From: Leptodactylus fallax
Taxonomy: Eukaryota; Chordata; Amphibia; Anura; Leptodactylidae
DNA: 64,000 bases
Assembly (NCBI GenBank): GCA_947044405.1
Contig: CAMRHE010000333.1
Span: forward strand, 434,001-498,000
Direction of reading: 5' to 3'
A model generated the notes under the pieces. The model ran no database searches and was not told where the DNA came from. It worked only from the letters and a program-made list of their open reading frames with translations. The position numbers and the translations under genes were made by a program. This document shows, in pieces, positions 35,630 to 46,754 of this stretch (positions are counted from its first letter, which is position 1; the number at the start of each line of letters is the position of its first letter).

Positions 35630-36445
35630 TTTTTTCCACCAACGGCTGAAAACACACAGTATGTTTGAAAGTAATTAGAACACCCCTGGATTTAGAGGAA
35701 TAATCGGACTGGTATATACTGTAACCGGATAGTTAGGATTGCTGATCCTGTGAGCGTCCTTGCAGAGGACTTGCATCTCCTGGACGCAAAGTATGTCTCA
35801 GGAGAGGGACCTAGCTTCTGACCAGAGAAAAGATCTCTTGCTAGAGCAGTTTAGGCCCCTTACATTAATAGAAGCAAATTTAATGGACATGACACACAAG
35901 GATAAGCAAGCTTAAGAAAAACTCACCACACCAGGAGAAAAGAATGAGCCCATACAAAAAAGACCACCGCCAAATTTCCATAACTCCAATGATGCACTGA
36001 AGACCTGCAAAAAAACCACACACACATAATTGAAAACATAGAGGGAAGAAGGAGGTCCAAAAAACATCCGAGAACCAGAGGCAAAAATAGAAAGCCAATA
36101 GCCCAGTAAAGTCAACAATCATGCCTAACTAAGAAGTGGGGGAATAAATAGTCAGTCCTAAGACCAAGCAACAAAAGGTAACAAAAAAAGTCACCCTAAC
36201 ATTAGGGAATAGAAAAAAAAATGGGCACCTCAGCGGGCAACTTTCTAGTGAGAAGCTACAGTGTGACGCAGTTCCTTGATATGTGAGGGAACATGCGTCG
36301 GGATGTTTTCCAAATCCAGGATTCGCAAATTCCAGCCTTTTAGAACTTTGCAGCTGTCTTCCAGCGATTTTATCACATGAAGGTCATCATCTTTGGAGAC
36401 CAGGAGACGAACCAGCAAACACTATCAATATTTGATCTGGTTATC

Positions 36446-37507
36446 TCACAAAATGGCAGTGATCGGAGCTAGAGCCCGGCGTTGTTGAAGCGTGGCAGCT
36501 GACAAATCCGCATAGACAGAAATATCTTTGTATTTATCCGGAAGGGACTCTTTCTTTCTAGTAGCTTGCATAAGCAAATCTTTTACATGAAAAAAGTGAA
36601 TCTTTGTAATAACATCGCGAGGAGCGTCATCAGGTAAGTGGCAAGGCTTGGGGAGCCAATGTGCTTGATCAATAATAAGATCCCTGGGAGCAGAATTAGG
36701 CAGAATGGTTTTAATAAAGTCCTGCAAGTAAGGCACCAGATCCACATCAGGAACCATTTCAGGAACCCCTCAGAGCTTAACATTATTTAGCCTAGAGCGA
36801 TCCTCCAAATCAGCAAGTTTTAGCTGTATCTGTGTAATAGTGTCCTCCTGTACATAGTGGGCATCAATAAACTGGTTATGGGAGGTTGCAAATTCGTCCA
36901 TTTTGGACTCAATATGGTGGACTCTACCTCCCAGATCTTGTATAGAGGAGTGGATGGGTGCCACCAGTGTAGCAAAGCTTTGTTGTAATGAGCGATACAA
37001 AGTTTGTAACATGGACTTCATGATAGATTCGGTTATGGGAGAGTCCGATGTGGATATCCCCTCCAGCAAGTCAGAGTCAGGGGAAGCAGGTAGCAACTCA
37101 GAGGATGCTTGTCCTACCTGTGTGGAGTGAGAAGGCTCAGAGGAAAGGCATTGTTGTTGTTTACGCGGGCTTCCGGAGTTAGAAGATGTCGGGGATCGAT
37201 ATTCTCCCGAAGGCCTATTAGAACTGCGTGGCTGTAGGTCTGCAAGTATTTCGCCACCAGATGAACGGTAAGTGGGAGCCAGCATACAAGCAGGGGACTC
37301 AAACAATCGGGATGTTGGAGAGACAAAGCTAGAGCGTCTACCCGCATGGACATCCAGGCACATCTGAAGAGCCTGGGTCTGAGTGCTGAGAGCTGGCGCC
37401 ATCTTGGCTGGAGTCCAAAGGTGGCTGAAAGAAGAAATCCAAGAGTTTGGATGGATCTGCGGCAAATTTCCGTTTCCGAACCATCCTAAGGGAAGTATTG
37501 AACACAA
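36446..37507 (-). pseudogene. L1-like ORF1p (RNA-binding protein)
   Basis: The N-terminal part is serine- and proline-rich. A coiled-coil-like stretch follows (HIESKMDEFATSHNQFID, QIQLKLADLEDRSRLNNVKL), as in L1 ORF1p, where it trimerises the protein. After an in-frame TGA (36770-36772) the same frame continues with the RRM and C-terminal part (VPYLQDFIKTILP, DVITKIHFFHVKDLLMQATR, ISVYADLSAATLQQRRAL). The TGA stands where the family has Arg (NNxKL-R-G), a likely CGA to TGA CpG change. Confidence 0.75.
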
Positions 37508-37639
37508 TGCGAGCTAGTAACAGGTTCTAGCGAGGTGCAGTCGCGGTGGAGTCACTGGGGTGACAGAGTGCTACATTAGTCTGCGGCCATATAGCTCGGC
37601 AGCCAGACCATGCCCCATTTTCTATTTTTTTAAGATGTT

Positions 37640-40206
37640 AAAAGGTAAGAAAAACTATACAAAATTGGTATTGCTGTACTCATACCAACCCGCAGAATGT
37701 AGGTAACATGTCATTTTAGCTGCACAGTGAATGCCGTGAAATATGAACCACACAAACCCAGTTTTTCTCTAGTTCTACCCATTCTGAATTTTTTTTTTCA
37801 GTACATCATACAGAATATTAAATGGTACTGTTACAAAGTGCAATTTGTCCACAAAACTGAAGCCTTCATGCTGCTCTGTATACAAGAAACAAAAAAGTTA
37901 TGCCTTTTGGAAGGTAGGGAGTAAAAAATGGAAATTGAAAAATGGCTGCGGCAGGAACAGGTTAACAGCATCACTCAACACTACACACTACTGTACACCA
38001 AGTGCCTGCAGTACAGAATAGAATAAAGATGGCTGGCGGAGCATGCGCTGTCAGCTCTGCCCGAACCCGAAGTGGCAGAGACGACAGCGCATGGGTGGGA
38101 TTTCAATCCCCATGAACATAGAGTCGGCTGCTTACGCAAGTGAAGAGGAAGAGCAGAAGATGCAGGGGACGTGAATAACAATCACTGGAAGCGGCGTACA
38201 GGGGATAACGATGGTGTACTTGGAGCACAGGGGGAACGCCCCTGTGCTCCCTGGACATGATTTGCATATGGAAATAAAACTGAATTTTTAAAAAATTCGA
38301 CAAGGAAAAAATAAATAAAAGGTAGGAGTAGAATAGACTTTATAAAGGCTATTCCAACGTGGCTTCAGTTAAAAATGTGTTTGAGCAATGATAGACTCCC
38401 TTTAACATTAAGCACTCTTGTTGATCACTGTTATGTTCTTGTCCTCTCACATCAGAGAATATTGAGACTCAACTGACTCCACAGAATTATATGTTTCTGA
38501 TGAATCACATTCACGTATACAAAAAATGGAGAGCAGAAGAGCAATTGTATGCAGGATCCAAATGATATATGTTAAGATGAGGATGCTAAACTTGCTCACA
38601 TTCAGGAGTTGCACTGGATACAACTCCTTTAATGTTTTTTTGAGGTATTCCTCATTAGTTCCACCACAGCCTTGATCTCACCTAGTATGGGTTTACATCA
38701 AGGTAAAAGAGTCCCAAGATAAGTGTAGAAAATTTCAGATCTTTGTCATCACTGTAAGGAGCAGTAAGTACTCCACAGGTTCAAGGTAAGTAGATTTATA
38801 GTACAGTAACCACAGGACTGGTAGTTTTAGACAGTGCAAAGATCGACAGTATTGATAAATAAATATGCCCCATTCCTTTTAAAGGGAACCTGTCACATGA
38901 AATATGCAGGCAGCATTATATATAGCAAAAGGAGCTGAACAGACTGAAAACATTGGGTTTATAGGAAAACATTGGAGCAGATTTATTATGCCTTGTGCGC
39001 CGGGTTTTGAGCAAAATATTTCTGACATTTTTCACCACCCATACAATTGTCAAGGACTGGGGTGTGGACAGTGAGCTAGATCATCATTTATGCCAGTTTA
39101 CTGGCGTAAATGGTCGCAGAAATATACGCAAGTTATGATCTGATTATTTCAGTGCAGGCGCAGAGCCCTGCAGAAGGTGCTCCTTCCCCATTTAATATAT
39201 CCATATCTGTCATCATCCTTTTCTCTTCATTTTCTGCCATATCTTCACTTCAGGACACAGACACTACCACTATATACTCCACTATTACTTAAGCCCTTGA
39301 CTTATTTGCCACTTTTTTATTCCATAAAATTAGCATAGGGTTTTTTAGCTATTGTGTAATTTTGTGTTGTTTTTTGTGGTATAGAAGCATTTATATTTGT
39401 TACAGCACTTTTTATTACTCTAACAATAAATCGGATAAGCCATATCTTCTGCAAAAGTCATTAAGAGGCCTTTCCTCTGTGAAAACAGGAGGCAGGCAGG
39501 TTTCCCTGGAAAGGTTGACCTGCCTCCTGTTAAGAATCAGGAAATAACCTGACCTTGAGTTGTGTCCCTTTATGACAGATTCAATGACCCAGGCATCTGG
39601 AATAGATTTTACAGATAAAATGTGTCTAGTTTCAAACATTCTGAATATTTTCCATTTGTATTAGCAGAAACAATTATTGTTTTCTAAGTTATTGGGCAGC
39701 AATGTTAGGTTAATACATTCTACATTTGTGGGAGTCATTTAGTAGAACAAAAGAGGTTTCATGTTTCAAAATATCTCTTGCAGAAACGGCAACCATGTAA
39801 AAAGACCTACAATAGCGTTATGAGGCAAGCCCAAGTTTTTGTCTTTTTTTATACTATTTTCATACCATGTTTGTTCTCTCCTTGGGGATGCTGAGGATTT
39901 GCATCCTCCATCTTTTAGCAGTGCTGCTCCTTTCTATGCATATTAAAAATTACTCAACCCCCACTGCAACTTAAAGGGTTTTTCCAGGCAAAAAAAAAAA
40001 ATTAAATTAGCCGGGGGAAGTAAAAAAAATATTTTAAAAAAAATCATACGCACCTTGCTCCGGTGCCTCCCAGTGCGGTACGGTCCTGCCGGTCCATTGT
40101 TGGCCGTGACGTCCCAGGTCCCTTCCTGAGGTTGGCCTATTTAAAAAAAATATTTTTTTTTTTTTTACTTCAACAACATCTTCAAGTTTATTTGCAAGAA
40201 TGAAAT
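37640..40206. repeat. Dispersed non-coding repeats, no gene
   Basis: 37640-37960 is a second copy of the AT-rich repeat at 6600-7930. 38215-38255 holds a short inverted repeat (GGAGCACAGGGG/CCCCTGTGCTCC). 38880-38960 begins with AAGGGAACCTGTCAC, a word I know from common amphibian repeats. 39970-40190 has paired A-rich and T-rich arms around a GC-rich core. None has coding motifs. Confidence 0.45.
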
Positions 40207-40982
40207 GAAATGCAGCATCCCAGAGGGCTACTGCTTTTGCGTCTTTGTCATTGTGCCTCTGGGTTTCATGTTTGTATGTTTTGTTCTATGTTAAGTGTAT
40301 TGTTGTGCAGCTTTTCCTTATATGTTTCCCCCTGCAGTGTTCAAGCCCAGACGGTTCAGCCCTGGCCTATCAAAGGCCACTGGGCGGGGTTGTGAGGAGA
40401 TATTATCTCCCCGGCGACGTTTGGAAAATAGTTCAGTGCATGCTGTAGACCAGATGAGGTGTGCAGAGCTGACCTGCCACCAGCCTCTGGACTGAAGGCC
40501 AAGCGCCACTTTCACAGCCTCAGGAGAGACATCATCAGCCCCAGGCTCATCTGAAGACAGCCCAGAGCAAGGGAGTAAAGCTATCCAAGCTGCTGGAATT
40601 CATTTGATGTCATGCCAGGAGGAGCCAAGTCTACAGGTAACCAGATCCCTGTCAGGACTCCCTGTATCTCCATCCCCAGAGTACTGGCTGGGAGAGGCAC
40701 AGAGGAGGAGTAGAGAAAGCCATCCTGTGGAGCCTATACCATCTTTGCGCGCTCTCCTAGAACCAAGGCTGGGGGTTGGACACTGTAGGACTACTACCCC
40801 CATCTGGAAGCTGCTGTTGACTCTGTTCCAGTTGCCTTAACGGCTATTTGGTTTACCTGCATCGCTGAATCCTGAGTCTTGTCTGCATTACCATCAGGGC
40901 CCTTCCGTACAACACCACACCGGCTCAGGTGAGAGAGGTCCCCTCTTCAACTGGAAGTGCCCCGGGGGAAAAGAACTACTAC

Positions 40983-42103
40983 TGCGGTGACCAGATGGAA
41001 GGTAACGCTGCAGTTGGGATTGCGGGGTGCAAACAGCGCAGACTTGTCACGGTCTCTGGGCACGAGGGCGCAGCGCTGGTGCTGTCCCACGTTACCACCA
41101 CTGGTACCGGTGATGAGGGGGCTGCACAAATGTTGGTGGTGATTGTTCCCCCGGGGCGCTTCCCCTATACTGTGCCGACTGGTGGTGTTTGGGGCGCCCT
41201 GATGTTGTCGGTGCAGAGTCAGACACAGAAACGGTTGTAAAGTTGAACTTTTACTTCCATGGGTGTGGAGGCACAAATGCTTAAACAGTTTCTTCAATAC
41301 AAAACAACGGGGTACGCCTGGTGACACAGCAAAGTCCTGGGGTGCAGGGTAGACTTGATGAAAGGTGTTCCTAGCCCCTTATACTTCAGTGTTACAGCCC
41401 TAAGGTGCGTCTGGGCTCCTATTTGGCTCATAGGAGGATGCCCACCATGATACTAGTACATAATATTCCCCACTCACGTTATGTGGTCCTGATAGCTCAG
41501 AGTTTCGGGGTGCAATAGTCAGGGTGGCAGGATATTCCACAGGTCTGGCCTTGGCCCCTGGATCCTGTGATACTTGCTATGGAGCACGTGTTCCAGAATG
41601 TTCTCTCCACAGTCTCAGGCTGACAAGATAATGATGCTTGACTTCCTTCAGGGCGATGGCTAGGCAGACAGGGGACAGGATCTTCTGAATAGCTGGAGTA
41701 TGTCAGCTCTCCAACCTTCCTGGGCCTGTCTAGGACTTGAGATTCCTGCACTAAACTCACTGCTTTCTTCACAGGACATCACACTTATCTCCTCACCTCC
41801 TCCTCCTAACACTCCACACTTCTAACTCCTCACACGCAGGACCTTCCTGCAGGGGTGTTACCATGGGGACCCAGTGATCAGCTGACTCCTCCCCTTTTCC
41901 CAGGCAATGTCCTCCCATTGGACATTTGGTTACTATTCAATCCTATGGGAGGTGTAATGCATGTGTGAGGCTCACTAGGTGGCGCTGTGCTGTGTGAGAC
42001 TCAGGACCCCCTGCTATGTCACACAGGCTATGAAGCAACAGGAAATAATACAATGCACAGAGATCACCCTCAGCCCAGCCATAGCCAGCTCTGGGATGCC
42101 ACA
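40983..42103 (-). repeat. 3' LTR of the gypsy element
   Basis: On the minus strand it starts TGTGGCATCCCAGAG and ends GGTCACCGCA. Same length as the other LTR, with about five differences. Confidence 0.93.
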
Positions 42104-42118
42104 TACTCCCCCTCTTTC
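42104..42118 (-). promoter_or_regulatory. Polypurine tract
   Basis: Minus-strand AAAGAGGGGGAGTA directly abuts the 3' LTR, the place where plus-strand DNA synthesis is primed. Confidence 0.8.
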
Positions 42119-42685
42119 ACTGAGCCGACCTCGGCGACGGGCTGGGGTGAAGGTGAGAAATGTAACATAACGTTAATAAATACGAATAAAGTGCAAATGT
42201 CACTAACAGTTTAGAAAAATATAATACCTAGAAACTTGAGGTTAGACCTCCCGGCATAGTCCTGGAATGTCCATGAGAAGTCTGAAGGGTAACGGAGAGA
42301 TAATTAAACTCAGACTTATGGAACCTTTTGGCGGTACCATCAGACAGTCCATATAGAAACAACAGTAGTGCAAATGGGTCCAGAGGCTCTCTGGCACAAA
42401 TTTCGTGAGTGTCCATTATCATGAGAGTCTCTCTGAGAAATAATAAACATTCCTTTCTGTAAGGAAGAGTAGGCACTCTAGCACGAATGTCCATACCGCA
42501 ATGGGGTAACAGAATTTCCTTGGCTCGGTGAGCCAGGCACTATGGCTTGGATTGTTGCATATAAATGTAAATACTATATTACATGGCAAGATATTATATA
42601 TATACTGTATATACACACAGGAAAAACATTAATGTAATCAGAGCAGGAATAACATATATACAGAAGCAGAGACAGTTAACCTCTT
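42119..42685 (-). other. Untranslated spacer between pol and the 3' LTR
   Basis: No frame with signal peptide or membrane segment is seen, so no env. The short open frames on both strands have no motif. Confidence 0.6.
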
Positions 42686-45409
42686 TTACCCAAGGACAGC
42701 CATGGCATCACTATAGCGTGTTGGAGGTATGCCTTTTGTGGTACGCTCAGAACGCCTAAGTGGAACGAGATTTGAATCAGGAACAGAGTCACTGAAATCA
42801 ATTAAATCATCTGTCGAAGGGTTCTCTTGCACTAGAGCAATTGGTGGATAGCAGCTAAATGGTAGTAGTTTAGGCGCCCACATAAGCTCAGTTAACGTTG
42901 GGGGTCTCTCTTTCGCTTCAGAAGGTGACAAGATCTCTGTACTCGTTGTCTCAGCTGGGGGCACCTCTGTGGGTAGTCCTTCTTTAAGGCAGAGCTTCAG
43001 ACGGTTTCGGTGTACTACTTGGGGCTGTCTCCCAGGTTTAGAGATCTCATACACGTCGGATTCAGGATATGGTATGGAGATGACACTGTATGGTTCTTTC
43101 TCCCAGAATGGATCCAATTTCCCATTCCGATGGTTATTCCTTAACCATACACGGTCGCCAACTTTCAGGGGCGCTGCATGGGCGCGATGGTTGTAATCCT
43201 CCTGTTGTCTCCTACGAACCTCATCCATGCGCGTTTCAACTATCTCTTTAGCTTCCTCCATACGTCGGCGGTGTTCAACAACCCAGTCTGTTATGGGTAG
43301 TGGATTGATGGTGTCAGGGACCTTCACACCAAGGGTTAAGTCTGAAGGAAGTTGACCTTGTCTTCCAAACATTAGATAAAATGGTGCGTATCCCGTAGAT
43401 GTTTGGGGTGTGTTGTTGTAAATATAGGCCAAGTCCTTGATACGCTCAGGCCACTCAACACCAGGTGTAACTGCGGCTGTTCTTAGCATGCCGATGATCA
43501 CTTGATTTGCCTTCTCGCACATACCATTCCCTTGAGGGTGATACGCTGTGGTTCGCAACTTCTTGCAGTCTTGGAACTGACACAGCTCACAGAACAATTG
43601 GGATTCAAACGCCGATCCACAGTCGGTAAGGATATGCTCAGGACAACCGTAATGGCGGACAAACTCTGCGTAGAAGGTCTCAGCCGTAGTTCTTGCTGTA
43701 AGATCTCTGACAGGCACGATGACAAGGAACTTGGAGTAATGATCCACCATTGTCAGAGCGTAGCTGTAGCCGGAACGTGTGGGACCCAACTTCACATGGT
43801 CCAGAGCAACAATTTCACACGGCTTTTGAGTCTTAATTGGATGTAGAGGGGCCTTCTGATCTCTTCGACCTTCCTTGGTGATACTACAGGCGGGACACTC
43901 TCGGCACCAACTCTCAATGTCACTCCTCATCCCAACCCAATAGAAGCGACGACGGATGGTAGCTTCGGTCTTTTGTACCCCGAAGTGACCGGATCTGTCA
44001 TGATACGCCTCAAGTATCATCTGTGCGTCTCTTCTTGGTACGAGGATCTGATGAAGCCTTTCACCTGTGACAGGATCAAGAGTGTTTCTATGTAGAAGGC
44101 CTCGTTGGACAAACAGGCGCTTCCTCTGTCGCCAAAGGCGTTTTAATTCCACATCATGAAGACCTCTCTTTACACGGGTTGGTATTCTTCCTGTAAGCAG
44201 GAAATCTGACAATTCTCCTAAAACTCTGCTCTCTTCTTGGAACGTTTTCCACAGAGATGGCTCCTGGAGGGATTCGGCAGCTGTTTTCGCCAGAGATTCT
44301 CCTTCTACAGGGACACCAATAGCAACCTGATGGGCAAACTTGTTGTAGAATGGTGGCATCTCCACCTCTTCCCAGATGTCTTCTCGGGGTGGTTCTTCTC
44401 CCACAGGCAACCTTGAGAGTGCATCAGCGTTAGCGTTGGACTTGCCACTGCGATACTTGACAGAGAACTTGTAATTCGCGAGTCTTGAGGCCCACCGTTG
44501 TTCAAGGGCTCCCAGTCGAGCAGTGTCCAGATGCGCCAACGGATTGTTATCTGTGTACACGGTAAAGGGTGTGGCAGCCAGGTAGTCTTTAAACTTCTCT
44601 GTCACGGCCCAGACAAGCGCCAGAAGTTCGAGTTTGAAAGAACTATAGTTCTGGTCGTTCTTCTCCGCGCCTCTCAGACTCCTGCTGGCGTAGGCGATGA
44701 CTCGCTCTTTGTTGTCCTGAACCTGGGACAACACTGCACCCAAACCTTGGTGACTTGCATCTGTGTACAAGTGGAATGGCTGACTGTAGTCGGGATAGGC
44801 TAGAATTGGTGGTTGCGTCAGAAGTGCTTTAAGCGCTTGAAAGGCTTCCTCTTGACGCGCTGTCCAGTCTACCGGAAGCTTTCGGTTGTAGTTTTCTCTG
44901 GGACAACCGCGCAACAACTCGTTCAGAGGCTCGGCTACTTGGGCGAAGTGTGGTATGAAACGCTGGTAGTAACCTGCGAATCCAAGGAAGCTTCGGACTT
45001 CTTTGACGGTAGTTGGTCTTCGCCAGTTCTGGACTGCAGTGATCTTTTCAGGATCAGGTTTGACGCCTTGTGCGCTCACGACATGCCCAAGGTAGTGAAC
45101 TTGGGGTTTCAACAGGTAGCACTTGGAGGGCTTCACCTTTAGGCCGTGCTGTATAAGTACCTTGAATACCTCGGACAGGTGATGAAGGTGTTCTTGGTAT
45201 GTCCGGGGAGAATACAATAACATCGTCCAGGTACAGTAGCACACTCTGGAAATTCTCATGGCCGAGGCACCTCTCCATAAGCCGTTGGAATGTGGCTGGG
45301 GCATTACATAGCCCAAATGGCATACTATTAAATTCAAAGAGTCCCATCGGGGTCGTAAACGCAGTCTTTTCACGATCTTCAGGCGCCATAGGGACTTGCC
45401 AGTATCCAC
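42686..45409 (-). CDS. Gypsy pol, second part: RT thumb, RNase H, integrase
   Basis: The useful reading begins near 45200; the first about 70 codons are out-of-frame RT. Order: RT thumb (YLGHVVSAQGVKPDPEKI, RSFLGFAGYYQRFIPHF), RNase H (LYTDASHQGLGAVLSQ, KLELLALVWAV, YTDNNPL), integrase zinc finger (HDRSGHFGVQKTEA, CRECPAC), integrase core with D (VALDHVKLG), D (ILTDCGSAFES) and E (YHPQGNGMCEKANQ), then a GPY/F-like C-terminus with WLRNNHRNGKL and HRNRLKLC. About 830 codons are uninterrupted. It is joined to the upstream part only through a one-base shift in the G4/C4 run at 45205-45208. Confidence 0.88.
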   Translation of the reverse strand: MDTGKSLWRLKIVKRLRLRPRWDSLNLIVCHLGYVMPQPHSNGLWRGASAMRISRVCYCTWTMLLYSPRTYQEHLHHLSEVFKVLIQHGLKVKPSKCYLLKPQVHYLGHVVSAQGVKPDPEKITAVQNWRRPTTVKEVRSFLGFAGYYQRFIPHFAQVAEPLNELLRGCPRENYNRKLPVDWTARQEEAFQALKALLTQPPILAYPDYSQPFHLYTDASHQGLGAVLSQVQDNKERVIAYASRSLRGAEKNDQNYSSFKLELLALVWAVTEKFKDYLAATPFTVYTDNNPLAHLDTARLGALEQRWASRLANYKFSVKYRSGKSNANADALSRLPVGEEPPREDIWEEVEMPPFYNKFAHQVAIGVPVEGESLAKTAAESLQEPSLWKTFQEESRVLGELSDFLLTGRIPTRVKRGLHDVELKRLWRQRKRLFVQRGLLHRNTLDPVTGERLHQILVPRRDAQMILEAYHDRSGHFGVQKTEATIRRRFYWVGMRSDIESWCRECPACSITKEGRRDQKAPLHPIKTQKPCEIVALDHVKLGPTRSGYSYALTMVDHYSKFLVIVPVRDLTARTTAETFYAEFVRHYGCPEHILTDCGSAFESQLFCELCQFQDCKKLRTTAYHPQGNGMCEKANQVIIGMLRTAAVTPGVEWPERIKDLAYIYNNTPQTSTGYAPFYLMFGRQGQLPSDLTLGVKVPDTINPLPITDWVVEHRRRMEEAKEIVETRMDEVRRRQQEDYNHRAHAAPLKVGDRVWLRNNHRNGKLDPFWEKEPYSVISIPYPESDVYEISKPGRQPQVVHRNRLKLCLKEGLPTEVPPAETTSTEILSPSEAKERPPTLTELMWAPKLLPFSCYPPIALVQENPSTDDLIDFSDSVPDSNLVPLRRSERTTKGIPPTRYSDAMAVLG

Positions 45410-46754
45410 TGGTTAAGTCCAGGGTCGAGAAACAGGTAGCTGATCCCAAAGCCGTTAGAGATTCCTCAATCCGCGGCAATGGGTATGCGTCTTTGTGCGT
45501 GACGTTGTTGAGTTTACGATAATCCACACAAAATCGTAGGGTTCCGTCTTTCTTCTTGACAAGGACTAGCGGGGCTGCCCAGGGGCTGTTACTCTCCCGG
45601 ATGACATCAGCATCTCGCATCTCTTGGATCAACTTTTTCACCGGTTGGTACATCGCTGGTGGTATTGGACGGTGACGCTCCTTGATTGGATGGTGGTCAC
45701 CAGTCAGAATGCGATGTTGTATGGTCATGGTCTTACCAAAGTCCAATGGGTGTTTGCTGAATGCCTGTTGGTAACGCTTGGCCACATTGCGAACCCCATT
45801 GATGTGCTCTATAGGGGTATTGGCGTCTCCCACGTTCAATTCATCCCACCAGGACTTCGTGGCTCCATTCTGAATGTTCTCAGCAGCTTGGGTGGAACGC
45901 TGTGTGGCGGTAGAATCACCAGAGAGAATGTCTTCTGGTGCTAACCGGTGTAGCAGGGCCACAGAGTGGAACTTGTGGAGGTTCACGGGAGCATCGCCCA
46001 AGTTGACTAAGCGGACAGGAACACGTCCATTGGAAACTGTAACAAGGCTGCGGGCAGCCATGACAAGTGGTTGGCCATCCACCTGTATGGGTTGTAGCAA
46101 GGCCTCGTAGTCCTGATTTTCTATGCCCGGACGGGCACGGCACCACACCATAGTTTCTGTTCCAGGCTGTAGGGTTACTGGACGGGTATCTTGGATCCGG
46201 ACTCGACCAATTTCACCTTGTTTGTTGGCGAACTTGTGCTGGGCATTGAGTACACGAATGGCCCGCTGAATGGTCTGCTGGTCACTGGGAGAAGCTGTAA
46301 GGAGAGAGGCATGCAAGGCATCCAACACTTCTGCAAAGCAATGGCGTAAAACATTCATGCCTAATATTACAACTGCAAACCTATCATCCTCTACATCAGT
46401 GACAATTACACCCTGTCTAGGCAGTTTCAAGTCCCCAATCTCGATAGTGGGTTCCCAATAACCCTGCTGTGGTATGGGCTGTCCATTGCTGGCACACAGA
46501 TTTATCCATGTGTCAGGTGTTCTATTCAACACATCTAAGTCCCAATGTTCAAGGAACACCTGCTTGCGCAGGGTTGTTACCTGAGATCCAGTGTCCACCA
46601 ACGCTGTCAGAGGGACGCCGTTCACCCGGATTGTGATGTGTGGGCAGGCTGAGACGAAGCGTGACAATGGCACTGAAGATTCACCTGGGCCCTTCTTCTT
46701 TCCTCCCGAGGGGCGGCCCACGGCCTCGGGGTTGGCCCGTTTAACTGAAAACAC
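45054..46754 (-). CDS. Gypsy pol, first part: protease and RT fingers/palm
   Basis: The protease active site is PLTALVDTGSQVTTL near residue 55, with VILGMNVLRHC later. RT follows: KKDGTLRFCVDYRKLNNVT, ATCFSTLDLTSGYWQVPM, NSMPFGLCNAPATFQRLMER and the catalytic YLDDVIVFS. Just after this box the frame is lost at 45205-45208, and the last about 50 codons are nonsense. The frame begins in the overlap with the zinc-knuckle frame, one base back (-1), the usual way gag and pol are linked. Confidence 0.88.
   Translation of the reverse strand: MFSVKRANPEAVGRPSGGKKKGPGESSVPLSRFVSACPHITIRVNGVPLTALVDTGSQVTTLRKQVFLEHWDLDVLNRTPDTWINLCASNGQPIPQQGYWEPTIEIGDLKLPRQGVIVTDVEDDRFAVVILGMNVLRHCFAEVLDALHASLLTASPSDQQTIQRAIRVLNAQHKFANKQGEIGRVRIQDTRPVTLQPGTETMVWCRARPGIENQDYEALLQPIQVDGQPLVMAARSLVTVSNGRVPVRLVNLGDAPVNLHKFHSVALLHRLAPEDILSGDSTATQRSTQAAENIQNGATKSWWDELNVGDANTPIEHINGVRNVAKRYQQAFSKHPLDFGKTMTIQHRILTGDHHPIKERHRPIPPAMYQPVKKLIQEMRDADVIRESNSPWAAPLVLVKKKDGTLRFCVDYRKLNNVTHKDAYPLPRIEESLTALGSATCFSTLDLTSGYWQVPMAPEDREKTAFTTPMGLFEFNSMPFGLCNAPATFQRLMERCLGHENFQSVLLYLDDVIVFSPDIPRTPSSPVRGIQGTYTARPKGEALQVLPVETPSSLPWACRERTRRQT

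Larger units (their letters stand above)
31916..37620 (-). mobile_element. L1-like LINE, near full length, decayed
   Basis: On the minus strand the element runs from a GC-rich 5' end (near 37620) through ORF1 and ORF2 to an A-rich tail at about 31916-31930. The 11-base word TATTTTTTTAA occurs exactly at both edges (31905-31915, 37623-37633) and may be the target duplication, though it is low complexity. ORFs carry many shifts and stops. The L1/Tx1 group is supported by the ORF1 type and by EN plus RT; the exact clade is open. Confidence 0.75.

Noticed and set aside
42119..42685. Possible env gene in the young gypsy element
   Set aside because: No frame has a signal peptide, fusion-like segment or membrane anchor; the space is too short.
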